From NCBI GenBank assembly GCA_015062005.1, contig SUVL01000012.1, positions 1-64,000 on the forward strand: a stretch of 64,000 bases of DNA, written 5' to 3'. Numbering within the stretch: the first letter of the stretch is position 1; each line of letters opens with the position of its first letter. The notes under the pieces are model-generated. The model was not told the DNA's origin. It did no database searches and saw nothing but the letters and a program-made list of their open reading frames with translations. Positions 25,373 through 33,224 of the stretch are shown in pieces. The position numbers and the translations under genes are program-made. The DNA comes from Akkermansiaceae bacterium (lineage in GTDB: Bacteria; Verrucomicrobiota; Verrucomicrobiia; Verrucomicrobiales; Akkermansiaceae).

Positions 25373-27232
25373 TTACAATTCTTCCCACGAGTGGCCGGCG
25401 GCTGTGGCGTATGCAGGGTGAGCCCAGAGACGGCGTGCCATGAGCCCCGGGCTGAGCAAGCCCAGCAGAAAACGCCGGCGCTGGGCGGGGCGGTCAAATT
25501 CCGGCAGCGGTTTTTCAGGAGTGCAGAAGCCAGCCGGATCATAGGGTGGGAGCTCCGGCGCCGGGGGCAGGGGGGCGGTGAGTCCCAGGCAGGCTGTGCA
25601 GTGGCCGCAGGCGGGGCGGGCTGATTCTACAAAGTACTGCTCCAGTGCGTCATTCAGGCAGGTGGGGGCCTGCAGCATGTCAACAATGGCCTGTTGGCGT
25701 GTGAGGTCGGCTTTACGGCGGCGCTCAAAGGCTTCACTCAGTCTGGCTGCTACGGTGCGGGCATCCGGTGCGGGAGCTCCGGGCACAAGGCGCAGGCAAA
25801 GTGCTTGTTGGCGCATGGTGAGTTTCCATTCCCCTGCGGATTCGCATTCGTACAGGTATTCCACAGCTTCGGCAAAGGTGCAGTTCCAGGCCAGCGCTGC
25901 ATCTTCTACCTCGCCTTCGCGGTGGGTGTCCAGCCAGCGGAGCCTGGCAGTTTCTCCAGCATCACGCCCGTCGGTGATAGTGCTGAGGGGGTAGAGTGGC
26001 TTCACTTTGTAGTATTTGCTGCCTTTACTTTCGATGCGCACGCTTTTCTCCATGGCCATGAGTGCCCGGGTCGGCACGTCATCCGGCACATCGCAGCCGG
26101 TGCCCAGTTCCCAGAGGGAAACAACACGCTGCCCGTTGGGAATGAGCCAGCGTACACAGCGCAGCACGCCTTCGGTATCCGGTTCTGCGGCCAGAATCCG
26201 GTTGCGGGCTTCCACCAGATCCGGCGCATGCAGCAGGATGAGGCTGGTGCTGGGGGCGCCGTCGCGCCCGGCGCGGCCGGATTCCTGAAGGTAGGCCTCC
26301 GGTGAGGACGGGGTGCTCCAGTGAACTACGGCGCGTACGTCAGGCTTGTCAATTCCCATGCCAAAGGCGATGGTAGCCACCAGCACGGTGATTTCATTGC
26401 GCAGGAAGGCATCCTGCAGCTGCTCCCGCTGCTCAGCGGGGAGCCCGGCGTGGTAGTGGGCGGCGGGGAGCCCCTGGCGGCTCAGTTCACCGGCCAGCCA
26501 TTCTGTTTCCTTGCGGGTGCGGCAGTAGACAATGGCGGGTAGATGGGAGGCGCGCCCCAGAAAATCGAGCAGGGCGGGCATGCGCTCCTGCACCGGTTGG
26601 CAGATGCGGGTGATATTTGGCCGGTAGGGAGGCAGGACGATGCGGTTCTGCTCAGGAATATTGAAGGCATGCCCCAGATCATGCTGCACACGCGGCGTGG
26701 CGGTTGCGGTGAGCGCCAGGGTGGCGCGCGGGCGGAGTTGTTCCAGCAGCGCGGGAAGTTTGAGGTAGTCCGGGCGGAAACTGTGTCCCCATTCAGAGAC
26801 ACAGTGCGCTTCATCCACCACCAGCAGGGAAAGTTTTTCCGGAGCCAGCGCCTGGCGCAGTTCCCGGTTCTCCACTGATTCCGGTGCGACAAAGAGGATT
26901 CGGAGCTGCCCGCTGCGCACATCTGCGAGCACCTGCTCACGTTCTTCCGGTTCCAGGGTGGAGTCGAATCTTGCGGCGCGGATGCCCAGTACACGCAAGG
27001 CCGCGCACTGGTCGCGCATGAGGGCAATGAGCGGTGAAATCACCAGCGTGGTGCCTCCCAGCAGTTCTGCTGCAGCCTGGTAACACAGGCTTTTGCCGTG
27101 GCCCGTGGGCAGCACTCCCAGCGCATTCTGCCCTGCCAGCACCAGCTCAATAAGCTGCCGTTGCCCGGTGCGCAGGCTTTGTTTACCAAACTGGGCCAGC
27201 ACGCGTGCTTCTGCCTCTGCTGTGAAATTCAT
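25373..27232 (-). CDS. recQ: ATP-dependent DNA helicase RecQ
   Basis: About 619 residues from ATG 27232. Helicase motifs are present in order: TGQRQLIELVLAGQNALGVLPTGHGKS (motifs 0 and I), SPLIALMRDQ, VVDEAHCVSEWGHSFRPDY (II and aromatic loop), LTATATP, IVYCRTRKETEWLA, ATIAFGMGIDKPDVR and HWSTPSSPEAYLQESGRAGRDG. The Zn site is CLNDALEQYF..ACGHCTAC. The region after the Zn site is short and lacks a recognisable HRDC domain. The ORF track start at 27262 is TTG; ATG 27232 starts where RecQ similarity does. It follows the OppF-like gene at about 50 bp and may share its transcript. Confidence 0.9.
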   Translation of the reverse strand: MNFTAEAEARVLAQFGKQSLRTGQRQLIELVLAGQNALGVLPTGHGKSLCYQAAAELLGGTTLVISPLIALMRDQCAALRVLGIRAARFDSTLEPEEREQVLADVRSGQLRILFVAPESVENRELRQALAPEKLSLLVVDEAHCVSEWGHSFRPDYLKLPALLEQLRPRATLALTATATPRVQHDLGHAFNIPEQNRIVLPPYRPNITRICQPVQERMPALLDFLGRASHLPAIVYCRTRKETEWLAGELSRQGLPAAHYHAGLPAEQREQLQDAFLRNEITVLVATIAFGMGIDKPDVRAVVHWSTPSSPEAYLQESGRAGRDGAPSTSLILLHAPDLVEARNRILAAEPDTEGVLRCVRWLIPNGQRVVSLWELGTGCDVPDDVPTRALMAMEKSVRIESKGSKYYKVKPLYPLSTITDGRDAGETARLRWLDTHREGEVEDAALAWNCTFAEAVEYLYECESAGEWKLTMRQQALCLRLVPGAPAPDARTVAARLSEAFERRRKADLTRQQAIVDMLQAPTCLNDALEQYFVESARPACGHCTACLGLTAPLPPAPELPPYDPAGFCTPEKPLPEFDRPAQRRRFLLGLLSPGLMARRLWAHPAYATAAGHSWEEL

Positions 27233-27280
27233 ACCGATGCTATTTTCCTGAAAGCCCGCCAAGCTGTAAATTCCGCTTTC

Positions 27281-28294
27281 TTACTGGTAGATGTCCACCC
27301 CCAGCCGCTGCATGTCTGTGAGCGAAACGGCGCAGGGATCCGGTGCTACCCAGTGGCCGGGTTCCAGTTCACGCGGGGTCAGATCCATCCCCACCGTGGC
27401 TTCCTGGTATGGGTGGTTGATGCGGAGACCGAAGGCGCTGCCCGGTGGCGGGTCAATGGGGGAGGGCATTTCTCCGGGCAGAATAGGGGTGCGCTGCCTG
27501 ATTGTGGGGTCCGGAATCGGAATGGCGGAGAGCAGGGCTCGTGTGTAGGCGTGGCAGGGCCGGTCATACAGTCTGTCCGCATCTGCCATTTCTACAATTT
27601 TTCCCATGTACATGACAGCCACGCGGTCTGATATATGCCGCACTACTGAGAGGTCATGCGAAATGAAAAGGTAGGAAAGATTCAGTTCCTGCTGCAGATT
27701 CAGCAGCAGGTTGAGTACCTGGCTCTGCACGGAGACGTCCAGCGCACTCACTGGTTCATCCAGTACCAGCAGTTTCGGCCCCATGGCCAGCGCCCGGGCT
27801 ATGCCGATGCGTTGCCGCTGGCCACCGGAGAATTCGTGCGGAAACTTCTCCAGAGCAGTGGAGGGCAAACCCACCAGATCCAGCAGCGCCGCTACTCGCC
27901 GGCGGCGGCTGGAGCCCGTGCCCTGCCCGTGAATTTCCAGAGGCTCGGAGATGATGTGGCGCACGGTCATGCGCGGATTCAGTGAGCCTGCCGGGTCCTG
28001 GAATACCATCTGCACCTTGCGGCGCAGGCTCCGCAGCCGCCACTGTGAGCGGTGCGTTACATTGTGGCGCATGAAACGAATCGTTCCGGAGGTCGGCTCC
28101 AGCAGGCGCACGATGCAGCGGCCCAGGGTGCTCTTTCCGCAGCCGCTCTCGCCCACCAGTCCCAGGGTCTCGCCCGGGGCTATGCTCAGCGAGACATCAT
28201 CCACCGCCTTGAGTGTGCCAATCCGCCGACCAAATACTCCGCCACGCACGGGAAAGTGCATGCAAAGTTTCGATATCTCCAGAATGTTTTCCAT
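27281..28294 (-). CDS. Oligopeptide/dipeptide ABC transporter ATPase (OppF/DppF-like)
   Basis: 337 residues. Walker A is [12 protein letters not shown], the signature is [16 protein letters not shown], Walker B is [16 protein letters not shown] and the H-loop is FISHD. The C-terminal [21 protein letters not shown] belongs to the oligopeptide-transporter extension (oligo_HPY), though the usual metal-site cysteine of the FhRC pattern is replaced in [13 protein letters not shown]. The usual partners (OppA, B, C, D) are not next to it, so it is an orphan ATPase. The YejA-like binding protein at 46289 is 18 kb away and may or may not work with it. TTGCCA-N17-TAAAGT lies upstream. Confidence 0.88.
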   Translation of the reverse strand: MENILEISKLCMHFPVRGGVFGRRIGTLKAVDDVSLSIAPGETLGLVGESGCGKSTLGRCIVRLLEPTSGTIRFMRHNVTHRSQWRLRSLRRKVQMVFQDPAGSLNPRMTVRHIISEPLEIHGQGTGSSRRRRVAALLDLVGLPSTALEKFPHEFSGGQRQRIGIARALAMGPKLLVLDEPVSALDVSVQSQVLNLLLNLQQELNLSYLFISHDLSVVRHISDRVAVMYMGKIVEMADADRLYDRPCHAYTRALLSAIPIPDPTIRQRTPILPGEMPSPIDPPPGSAFGLRINHPYQEATVGMDLTPRELEPGHWVAPDPCAVSLTDMQRLGVDIYQ

Positions 28295-28315
28295 AATCTG
28301 CGCGGATTCCCCATC

Positions 28316-28344
28316 ACTTTAGCACCATCCGGCTGCTTTGGCAA
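28316..28344 (-). promoter_or_regulatory. Promoter of the OppF-like gene
   Basis: TTGCCA (28339-28344), 17-bp spacer, TAAAGT (28316-28321), 21 bp before the start; GGGGAA lies between and may serve as the ribosome site. Confidence 0.5.
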
Positions 28345-28420
28345 GCTTATACAAACGCTTTCACCTGTATGCTGCGGATAAAATACGACATTGATACCCA
28401 CTTGCGCAAGGTAATGAAAA

Positions 28421-28450
28421 AAACGGGATAGGCTTCCGCCTATCCCGTTT
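28421..28450 (-). terminator. Terminator of ddh
   Basis: A 12-bp perfect stem AAACGGGATAGG / CCTATCCCGTTT with a 6-nt loop, 20 bp after the ddh stop and followed by a T-run on the minus strand. Confidence 0.8.
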
Positions 28451-28470
28451 GAGAAAAGTGGGGGTATGTT

Positions 28471-29352
28471 TTACACCAGCTGGGCGATGAGCGCCTCGCG
28501 GTCGCCGGGGCAGAAGTCCATGGGCGGGATTTCCGGCAGGGTATAGCAACCGGGGGCCAAGCGCTTGCTGGCGCGGGCTGCTGCTACCATCACCTGGGCT
28601 GTCAGGGCCGGGTTGTTGATACGCATCTCAAATTTGAAAATCTGGTTCTGCGTTGTGCCGGATACGCCCTTGCGCTCCATGTATACACCGTGGCCCATGT
28701 CGCGGAGAGAATCTATGTCCGGAACCTGCGTCACATGCGTTTCGTCGTGGCAGAAGTAGTCATCTGCCTTGATGGCTGCTTCCACCGCAGCAAAGTCTGC
28801 ACCTTCCTCCAGCTGGACATACACCATGCGGCGATGCACGCCGGAGCCTGTGGGGATGGTGAGCGAGAGGGCGTCCTTCACGCCTGCCTTGGAGCGGGCC
28901 ACCACGCTGTGCCCCATGCTCATGCCCGGGCCGAAGTTCGTGTAGGTGATACCCTTGGGGGCCATGGCCAGCATCATGGTGCGCATGACGGAGTCGGAAC
29001 CGGGATCCCAGCCGGCGGAAATGACGGAAACGGCGTTGCCAGCCTGGGCCTGCTTGCCCAGTGTGCGTCGCAACGCAACGATGCCGCCGTGAATATCAAA
29101 GCTGTCTACGGTGTTGATTCCCTTGGCCAGCAGTGGCAGGGCGGTTTCTTCCACGCTGCGTGTCGGGGTGCAGAGCAGGGCTACATCCACCTCTCCGAGT
29201 TCGGCGATGTCCGTCACCGTTTTAATTCCGTGTACGGGGGCACTGCCTGCACGGCGTACTATGCCTACCAATTCCATATCCGGCGCAGCGCGCAGTGCGT
29301 CCACTGAGTACTTGCCGATATTCCCGTATCCTACGATTGCTACCTTAATCAT
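28471..29352 (-). CDS. ddh: meso-diaminopimelate D-dehydrogenase
   Basis: 293 residues with an N-terminal NADP Rossmann fold (KVAIVGYGNIGKYSVDAL) and the Ddh substrate domain: VDSFDIHGG, SAGWDPGSDSVMRTMM and TNFGPGMSMGHSVVA. The enzyme reductively aminates tetrahydrodipicolinate straight to meso-DAP, bypassing the acylated intermediates, and so supplies lysine and peptidoglycan stem peptides. It is monocistronic, with its own promoter and terminator. Confidence 0.93.
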   Translation of the reverse strand: MIKVAIVGYGNIGKYSVDALRAAPDMELVGIVRRAGSAPVHGIKTVTDIAELGEVDVALLCTPTRSVEETALPLLAKGINTVDSFDIHGGIVALRRTLGKQAQAGNAVSVISAGWDPGSDSVMRTMMLAMAPKGITYTNFGPGMSMGHSVVARSKAGVKDALSLTIPTGSGVHRRMVYVQLEEGADFAAVEAAIKADDYFCHDETHVTQVPDIDSLRDMGHGVYMERKGVSGTTQNQIFKFEMRINNPALTAQVMVAAARASKRLAPGCYTLPEIPPMDFCPGDREALIAQLV

Positions 29353-29422
29353 CGTTGTGATTCTGTGTGGCTTGCGTTATTGTTTATCTTGCAGCGGGAT
29401 GCCTATATCCTGCCGCAGAGGT

Positions 29423-29451
29423 ATTGTATACGATTCTTATCAGCTGCGCAA
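29423..29451 (-). promoter_or_regulatory. Promoter of ddh
   Basis: TTGCGC (29446-29451), 17-bp spacer, TACAAT (29423-29428). The leader would be about 65 nt, longer than for other genes here. Confidence 0.5.
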
Positions 29452-29498
29452 GTGCAGACTTGTGCATGATGACGCTTTTAGAATGCTTCTTATGAAAA

Positions 29499-29531
29499 AT
29501 CCCCGCCGCACTTGACGCAGTGGGCGGGGAT
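29499..29531 (-). terminator. Terminator of the second GH-D-like gene
   Basis: ATCCCCGCC / GGCGGGGAT with a further CACT/AGTG pairing inside, followed by TTTTTC on the minus strand, about 25 bp after the stop. Confidence 0.7.
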
Positions 29532-29555
29532 GTGTACGAAGTGTGTGGGGGGGGA

Positions 29556-32123
29556 TTAGTTGGCAGGAGTGCCTTCCATCACGATGATTTCCATGGGTTC
29601 CAGCGAGATGCTGATGGGAGTATCCACATCCACGGCCTTGTCCATGAGGCCGCTGAGCACGCGCTGGTCGGCAAAGGAGCTGCGCAGGATGATGGCACCT
29701 GTTACCTCGGGCGGCACGTCGAGCATCTGGCGCAGGGTTGTGTTCAGCGTCTTGGGCTTGGCTGAGGAGTTGCGCAGGGTCAGGGTGCACTTGGTGGGAG
29801 ACCAGGCAGCCCAGCCGTAGATGTCGCCATCCTTCTTAGCCTTGTTCCAGGGATTGCCGCCGACCCAGTGGGTATCGGCCAGCACATCGGCGTTGCGGCG
29901 AACCCAGGCAATGCACTTGGCAAGTTCATCCCAGAGGATGCCTCCATCCTTGTTCAGGATGTCGGAATCGGCGTAGATTTCCTGGAGGCTGGAGCCGCTG
30001 GCAAAGGCAGTGCGCATTTCCTTGATGCAATTGGCGGGGTCCTGGCTCATGACTCGGGGCGGGCCATTCTTGGTGATGATGGTGCCGTGAATCATGACGG
30101 AGTTGATGGGGAAGAGCGGGGCGCCTTCCACGAATACCTCGTGCACGAGGCGGTCGCGGTAGGTAATCCAGCGGTCACGGGCATCACCCATGTTGCCCAT
30201 CTGGTCGAAGTCGTTCTCCTGGCGCCAGACGCAATCCGAGTGGAAGAACCAGAACGGGCTGGCCCAGGTGCCCACCGTGGTGTTCAGGTAGATATCCGGG
30301 CGAGCTTTGCGCAGGGCTGCGAGCACGTTGAGAATACCCTCACTGTCCTCCAATGCACCGGGGCCCTTGGCGTGGAACTTGGTGGAGATGCCATCGAACT
30401 TGAAGTAGCGCATGTCATAGTTCTTCACCATGTCCGAGCAGCGGCCCACGAAGGCGTTGAAGTATTCCGGGTTGGAAAGCTCGAAGTTTGCGATGCGGTT
30501 GTTCGGGTGTGTCTTGTTCCAGTAGCCGATGCGCATGCTCTTGGCGGCGCCGTAACCACCCACCGGGCCGAGCCAGGTGCCTATGCCGCAGTCCATGCTG
30601 GTGGCTACCTCGTTCAGTTTGGTGAAGCCGTTCGGGAAGCCGACGTGGAAGTCCCACAGGCTGTTGAAATCATCCCAGCCATCGTCGAGGATGTAGGCAT
30701 CAAGCTTGGTTTTGCGCTTCTCGAAGAGTTCTTTCTTCCAGGTGTTGAGGATGTTCAGGGAAAGCTCTTCATTGCTGCGCTTTTTCGGGTCTGCTTCGAA
30801 ATTGCGGGTAATGCCTACTTCGTACCAGTCGTTGTAGTGCACGAAGGGACGATAGGGGACCGCCCTCTCGCGTTCAATGTAGCGCAGGAAGGAACGGCGC
30901 TGCTGCCCGGGGCGGAAGAGACCGATGACGGAGTTCACCTGCCAGGGGAATTCCTTGGTCAGATTGGTCTTGCGTACCCAGGTGCCACGCACCATATCCT
31001 CCGGAACCGGGGCGGTGGTTTCCTCCGGGTTGCCCATGGCGAGGGAGAGAGAGATACGGCCGCTGCTGGTGATGGGTTCGGTCTTCTTTTCGACCCAGTA
31101 ACGCAGGTGGTAGGTGCCGGCCACGGGTACAACCATGCGGTACTCCGCATTCTGCGAGCTGTGGCCTGTGTAGCCGGGGTGGATATCTTCAGCAATGACC
31201 TGCCCTGCGGTGGTGACAAGTTGCACGCCCACCATGTTCAGACGGTGGTTGCCACGTTCGTACTCAAAATCAATGACGAGCTCGCCGGGTTCCAGGAAGT
31301 TGACCGGGCCTTCTGCCACGGCCAGGTCGCGGAGCACGGGGCCATTCTGGGCACTGAACTTGGTGCCGTAGACCGGAATGAAGCTTTCCGGCACGTTGAA
31401 GGCACTGCCGAACATGCCCGGGGTCCAGGTTTCAGGGGACCAGGTGTCTTCCTGAGCGGCGCCATGCTGGCCGACCGTCATCACGGACATGGGGGTTTCC
31501 AGACCCATGAAGAGTTTTTCGGTGACAGCCACCGTGCCGTGCGTGGTATTGCCGGAAATGGAGGGAATGCCGCCAGCATCTGTGGGCACAACCTGCAGTG
31601 CGGTGATGCTGGAGAAGGGTACCGGTTTTTCGCTGGCTTTCAGCGTGAACTCCTGGCGCAGGTAGTGGGAGTTCTCACGCAGAACCGCTTTCCACTCAAT
31701 GCTGAATGAATCATCCGGTGCGGTGAAGGTGGAGCTGATGGCCTGGCCCGGCAGCTGGGCTGAAACGCGAAGCGAGGTCTTATCCGGGCTGAGTTCCACC
31801 AGTTCGGGCTTGGAGGCCTTCATATCGGTGGAGCTCATCTGCCGGCCATCCGCCAGGGTCAGGGTGAATACAGGGCCTCCGCTCTGCAGCAGTTCCGTGC
31901 CATCCGGGCCTTTCAGACCGCCGAACTGTACACCGCCGTCTTTCCACAGAAATGTGGCACTGAGGAGCTTATTGTTGAGCGTGCAGGAATCGTCATTCAG
32001 CGAGGCCTGGGCTTTTCCTGCCGGGTGTTTTGAAGATTGATTATCGCAACTCACCAGCGTTACGCCGACGCTGACTGTGGCGAGTGCTGCCAGTATGGAG
32101 TGGAGAAATATGTTTTTACGCAT
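29556..32123 (-). CDS. Lipoprotein clan GH-D-like glycoside hydrolase (putative alpha-galactosidase)
   Basis: Paralogue of 22654-25302, with roughly 70 percent identity by eye in the last 300 residues. From ATG 32123 (MRKNIFLHS) it has 855 residues; the signal ends in a lipobox (TLVSC), so it is membrane-anchored where its paralogue is not. It has the same order of landmarks: DAYILDDGWDDFNSLWDFH, GTWLGPVGGYG, MRYFKFDGIS with the candidate nucleophile Asp, TTVGTWASPFWF and SDCVWRQENDF. It ends cleanly at EGTPAN without the charged tail. The genes between the two copies are unrelated, so the pair did not arise as a simple tandem, or was split later. Substrate is inferred only. Confidence 0.65.
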   Translation of the reverse strand: MRKNIFLHSILAALATVSVGVTLVSCDNQSSKHPAGKAQASLNDDSCTLNNKLLSATFLWKDGGVQFGGLKGPDGTELLQSGGPVFTLTLADGRQMSSTDMKASKPELVELSPDKTSLRVSAQLPGQAISSTFTAPDDSFSIEWKAVLRENSHYLRQEFTLKASEKPVPFSSITALQVVPTDAGGIPSISGNTTHGTVAVTEKLFMGLETPMSVMTVGQHGAAQEDTWSPETWTPGMFGSAFNVPESFIPVYGTKFSAQNGPVLRDLAVAEGPVNFLEPGELVIDFEYERGNHRLNMVGVQLVTTAGQVIAEDIHPGYTGHSSQNAEYRMVVPVAGTYHLRYWVEKKTEPITSSGRISLSLAMGNPEETTAPVPEDMVRGTWVRKTNLTKEFPWQVNSVIGLFRPGQQRRSFLRYIERERAVPYRPFVHYNDWYEVGITRNFEADPKKRSNEELSLNILNTWKKELFEKRKTKLDAYILDDGWDDFNSLWDFHVGFPNGFTKLNEVATSMDCGIGTWLGPVGGYGAAKSMRIGYWNKTHPNNRIANFELSNPEYFNAFVGRCSDMVKNYDMRYFKFDGISTKFHAKGPGALEDSEGILNVLAALRKARPDIYLNTTVGTWASPFWFFHSDCVWRQENDFDQMGNMGDARDRWITYRDRLVHEVFVEGAPLFPINSVMIHGTIITKNGPPRVMSQDPANCIKEMRTAFASGSSLQEIYADSDILNKDGGILWDELAKCIAWVRRNADVLADTHWVGGNPWNKAKKDGDIYGWAAWSPTKCTLTLRNSSAKPKTLNTTLRQMLDVPPEVTGAIILRSSFADQRVLSGLMDKAVDVDTPISISLEPMEIIVMEGTPAN

Positions 32124-32167
32124 AATATTTCGGTAACACATAGTACTGTTCTGGAGACTACCATAAT

Positions 32168-32179
32168 ATAAGTACTTAT
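32168..32179. promoter_or_regulatory. Palindrome ATAAGTACTTAT before the second GH-D-like gene
   Basis: A perfect 12-bp palindrome 45 bp upstream of the start at 32123. It overlaps a weak TATTAT. It could be an operator for a repressor of this hydrolase, but no second copy was found in front of the paralogue. Confidence 0.3.
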
Positions 32180-32188
32180 GCAAGCATG

Positions 32189-32215
32189 AAAAAGCCGCAT
32201 AATCTGCGGCTTTTT
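32189..32215 (-). terminator. Terminator of the bat operon
   Basis: AAAAAGCCGCA / TGCGGCTTTTT, 11-bp stem with a 5-nt loop. A T-tract lies in both directions. It is about 35 bp after the DUF4105 gene. Confidence 0.8.
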
Positions 32216-32249
32216 GCAGATGAAGATAGTACCAAGGAAGAAAAGAGCG

Positions 32250-33224
32250 TCAGGGGGTGATTTTTGAGCGGAGGGCAGCGGAGTAGTTATCCACGGGCAG
32301 GTCGTAGCCTACGTAGCAGCGCTTGCGGATTTCCTCCTCGGTCTCACCGGGGCGGCATTGCACGGCGCCGTAGTGGATGAGGAGCCCGGCGATGCTGCCG
32401 TTGTGCAGGGGGAGGAAGTCGTACTTGCGGGGCATGGTGGGTACGAGTACGCGGAATCCGCTCACGAGGCCGGTGGAGCAGTTGTCTGAGATAGTGTTGT
32501 ACGGCGTGTGGGTGGATTCTGCGTACCTGGCGAGGTCGATGTAGTGTTGCAGCAGCTTGCGGGCTCCTGCCTGCTTGATTTTCAGGGGGTAGACGCTCAG
32601 GTCCTCGTGGCGGATGTTGGTGCGCAGCCCGAAAAGGTCTTCCTCTGTGCCGAACAGGTAGAGAATGCCGTATTGTTTATAGAGCCCGGGAATGGCTCCT
32701 TGTTCCACCCCTTCCGGCAGACGCGTTTCGGCGGAAACGGCAAAGCGGCGTCCGTCCGCAAAATGGAAGCTGAGCATGGTGTGGCACACGGCCTGCATGC
32801 CATCCCAGTGGCATTCGGCAAAGTCTACACCGCAGAGGGTACTCAGGTCGTAGGTTTCGGTGCGGTAGCGGGCTTCGCTGTCCGCCTCGGTGCGGTATCG
32901 GAAATCGCGCAGGTTGCGGATGGTGAGCCTGTCTCCCTGCTGTTCGAACTCCGGCGCCACAGCCCAGGGCTTTTGCCACCGTTCGGGCGTAGGGCCAGGG
33001 ATGCAGAGGTAGGTGATGATGTTTACCAGAACCAGCAGCCAGAGTACCAGATGGGCGGAGGGACGGCGGCGCTTCCTCCACCAGAGCCCGGCTCCTGCCA
33101 GCAGGAGCGCTGCCGGGATGAGGCTGATGGGCTGGTAGTACCACAGTCCGATGCTCCAGAGCAGGGGTAGCACCAGCAGGATGGCTGAGGTGATTCCCGC
33201 AGTAATAAGCAGGGCCTTTTTCAT
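32250..33224 (-). CDS. DUF4105-type membrane protein
   Basis: ATG 33224 overlaps the BatDE stop (TGATG) and is preferred over the longer ORF at 33302. The 324 residues begin with three hydrophobic segments (to about 85); the rest is a soluble domain that fits DUF4105: ALRYRTETYDLSTLCGVDFAECHW-like strands and the conserved YNTISDNCSTGL with an invariant Asn-Cys. DUF4105 resembles NlpC/P60-like or lipid-modifying enzymes in some views, but its activity is not established. Its place at the end of the bat operon links it to envelope stress. Confidence 0.75.
   Translation of the reverse strand: MKKALLITAGITSAILLVLPLLWSIGLWYYQPISLIPAALLLAGAGLWWRKRRRPSAHLVLWLLVLVNIITYLCIPGPTPERWQKPWAVAPEFEQQGDRLTIRNLRDFRYRTEADSEARYRTETYDLSTLCGVDFAECHWDGMQAVCHTMLSFHFADGRRFAVSAETRLPEGVEQGAIPGLYKQYGILYLFGTEEDLFGLRTNIRHEDLSVYPLKIKQAGARKLLQHYIDLARYAESTHTPYNTISDNCSTGLVSGFRVLVPTMPRKYDFLPLHNGSIAGLLIHYGAVQCRPGETEEEIRKRCYVGYDLPVDNYSAALRSKITP

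Noticed and set aside
29479-29491. TAGAATGCTTCTT as a further operator copy upstream of ddh
   Set aside because: 11 of 13 matches but about 50 bp upstream of the likely ddh promoter region and without palindromic centre; too weak to list.
29868-31709. 613-residue plus-strand ORF over the second hydrolase
   Set aside because: Antisense shadow with no recognisable domain.
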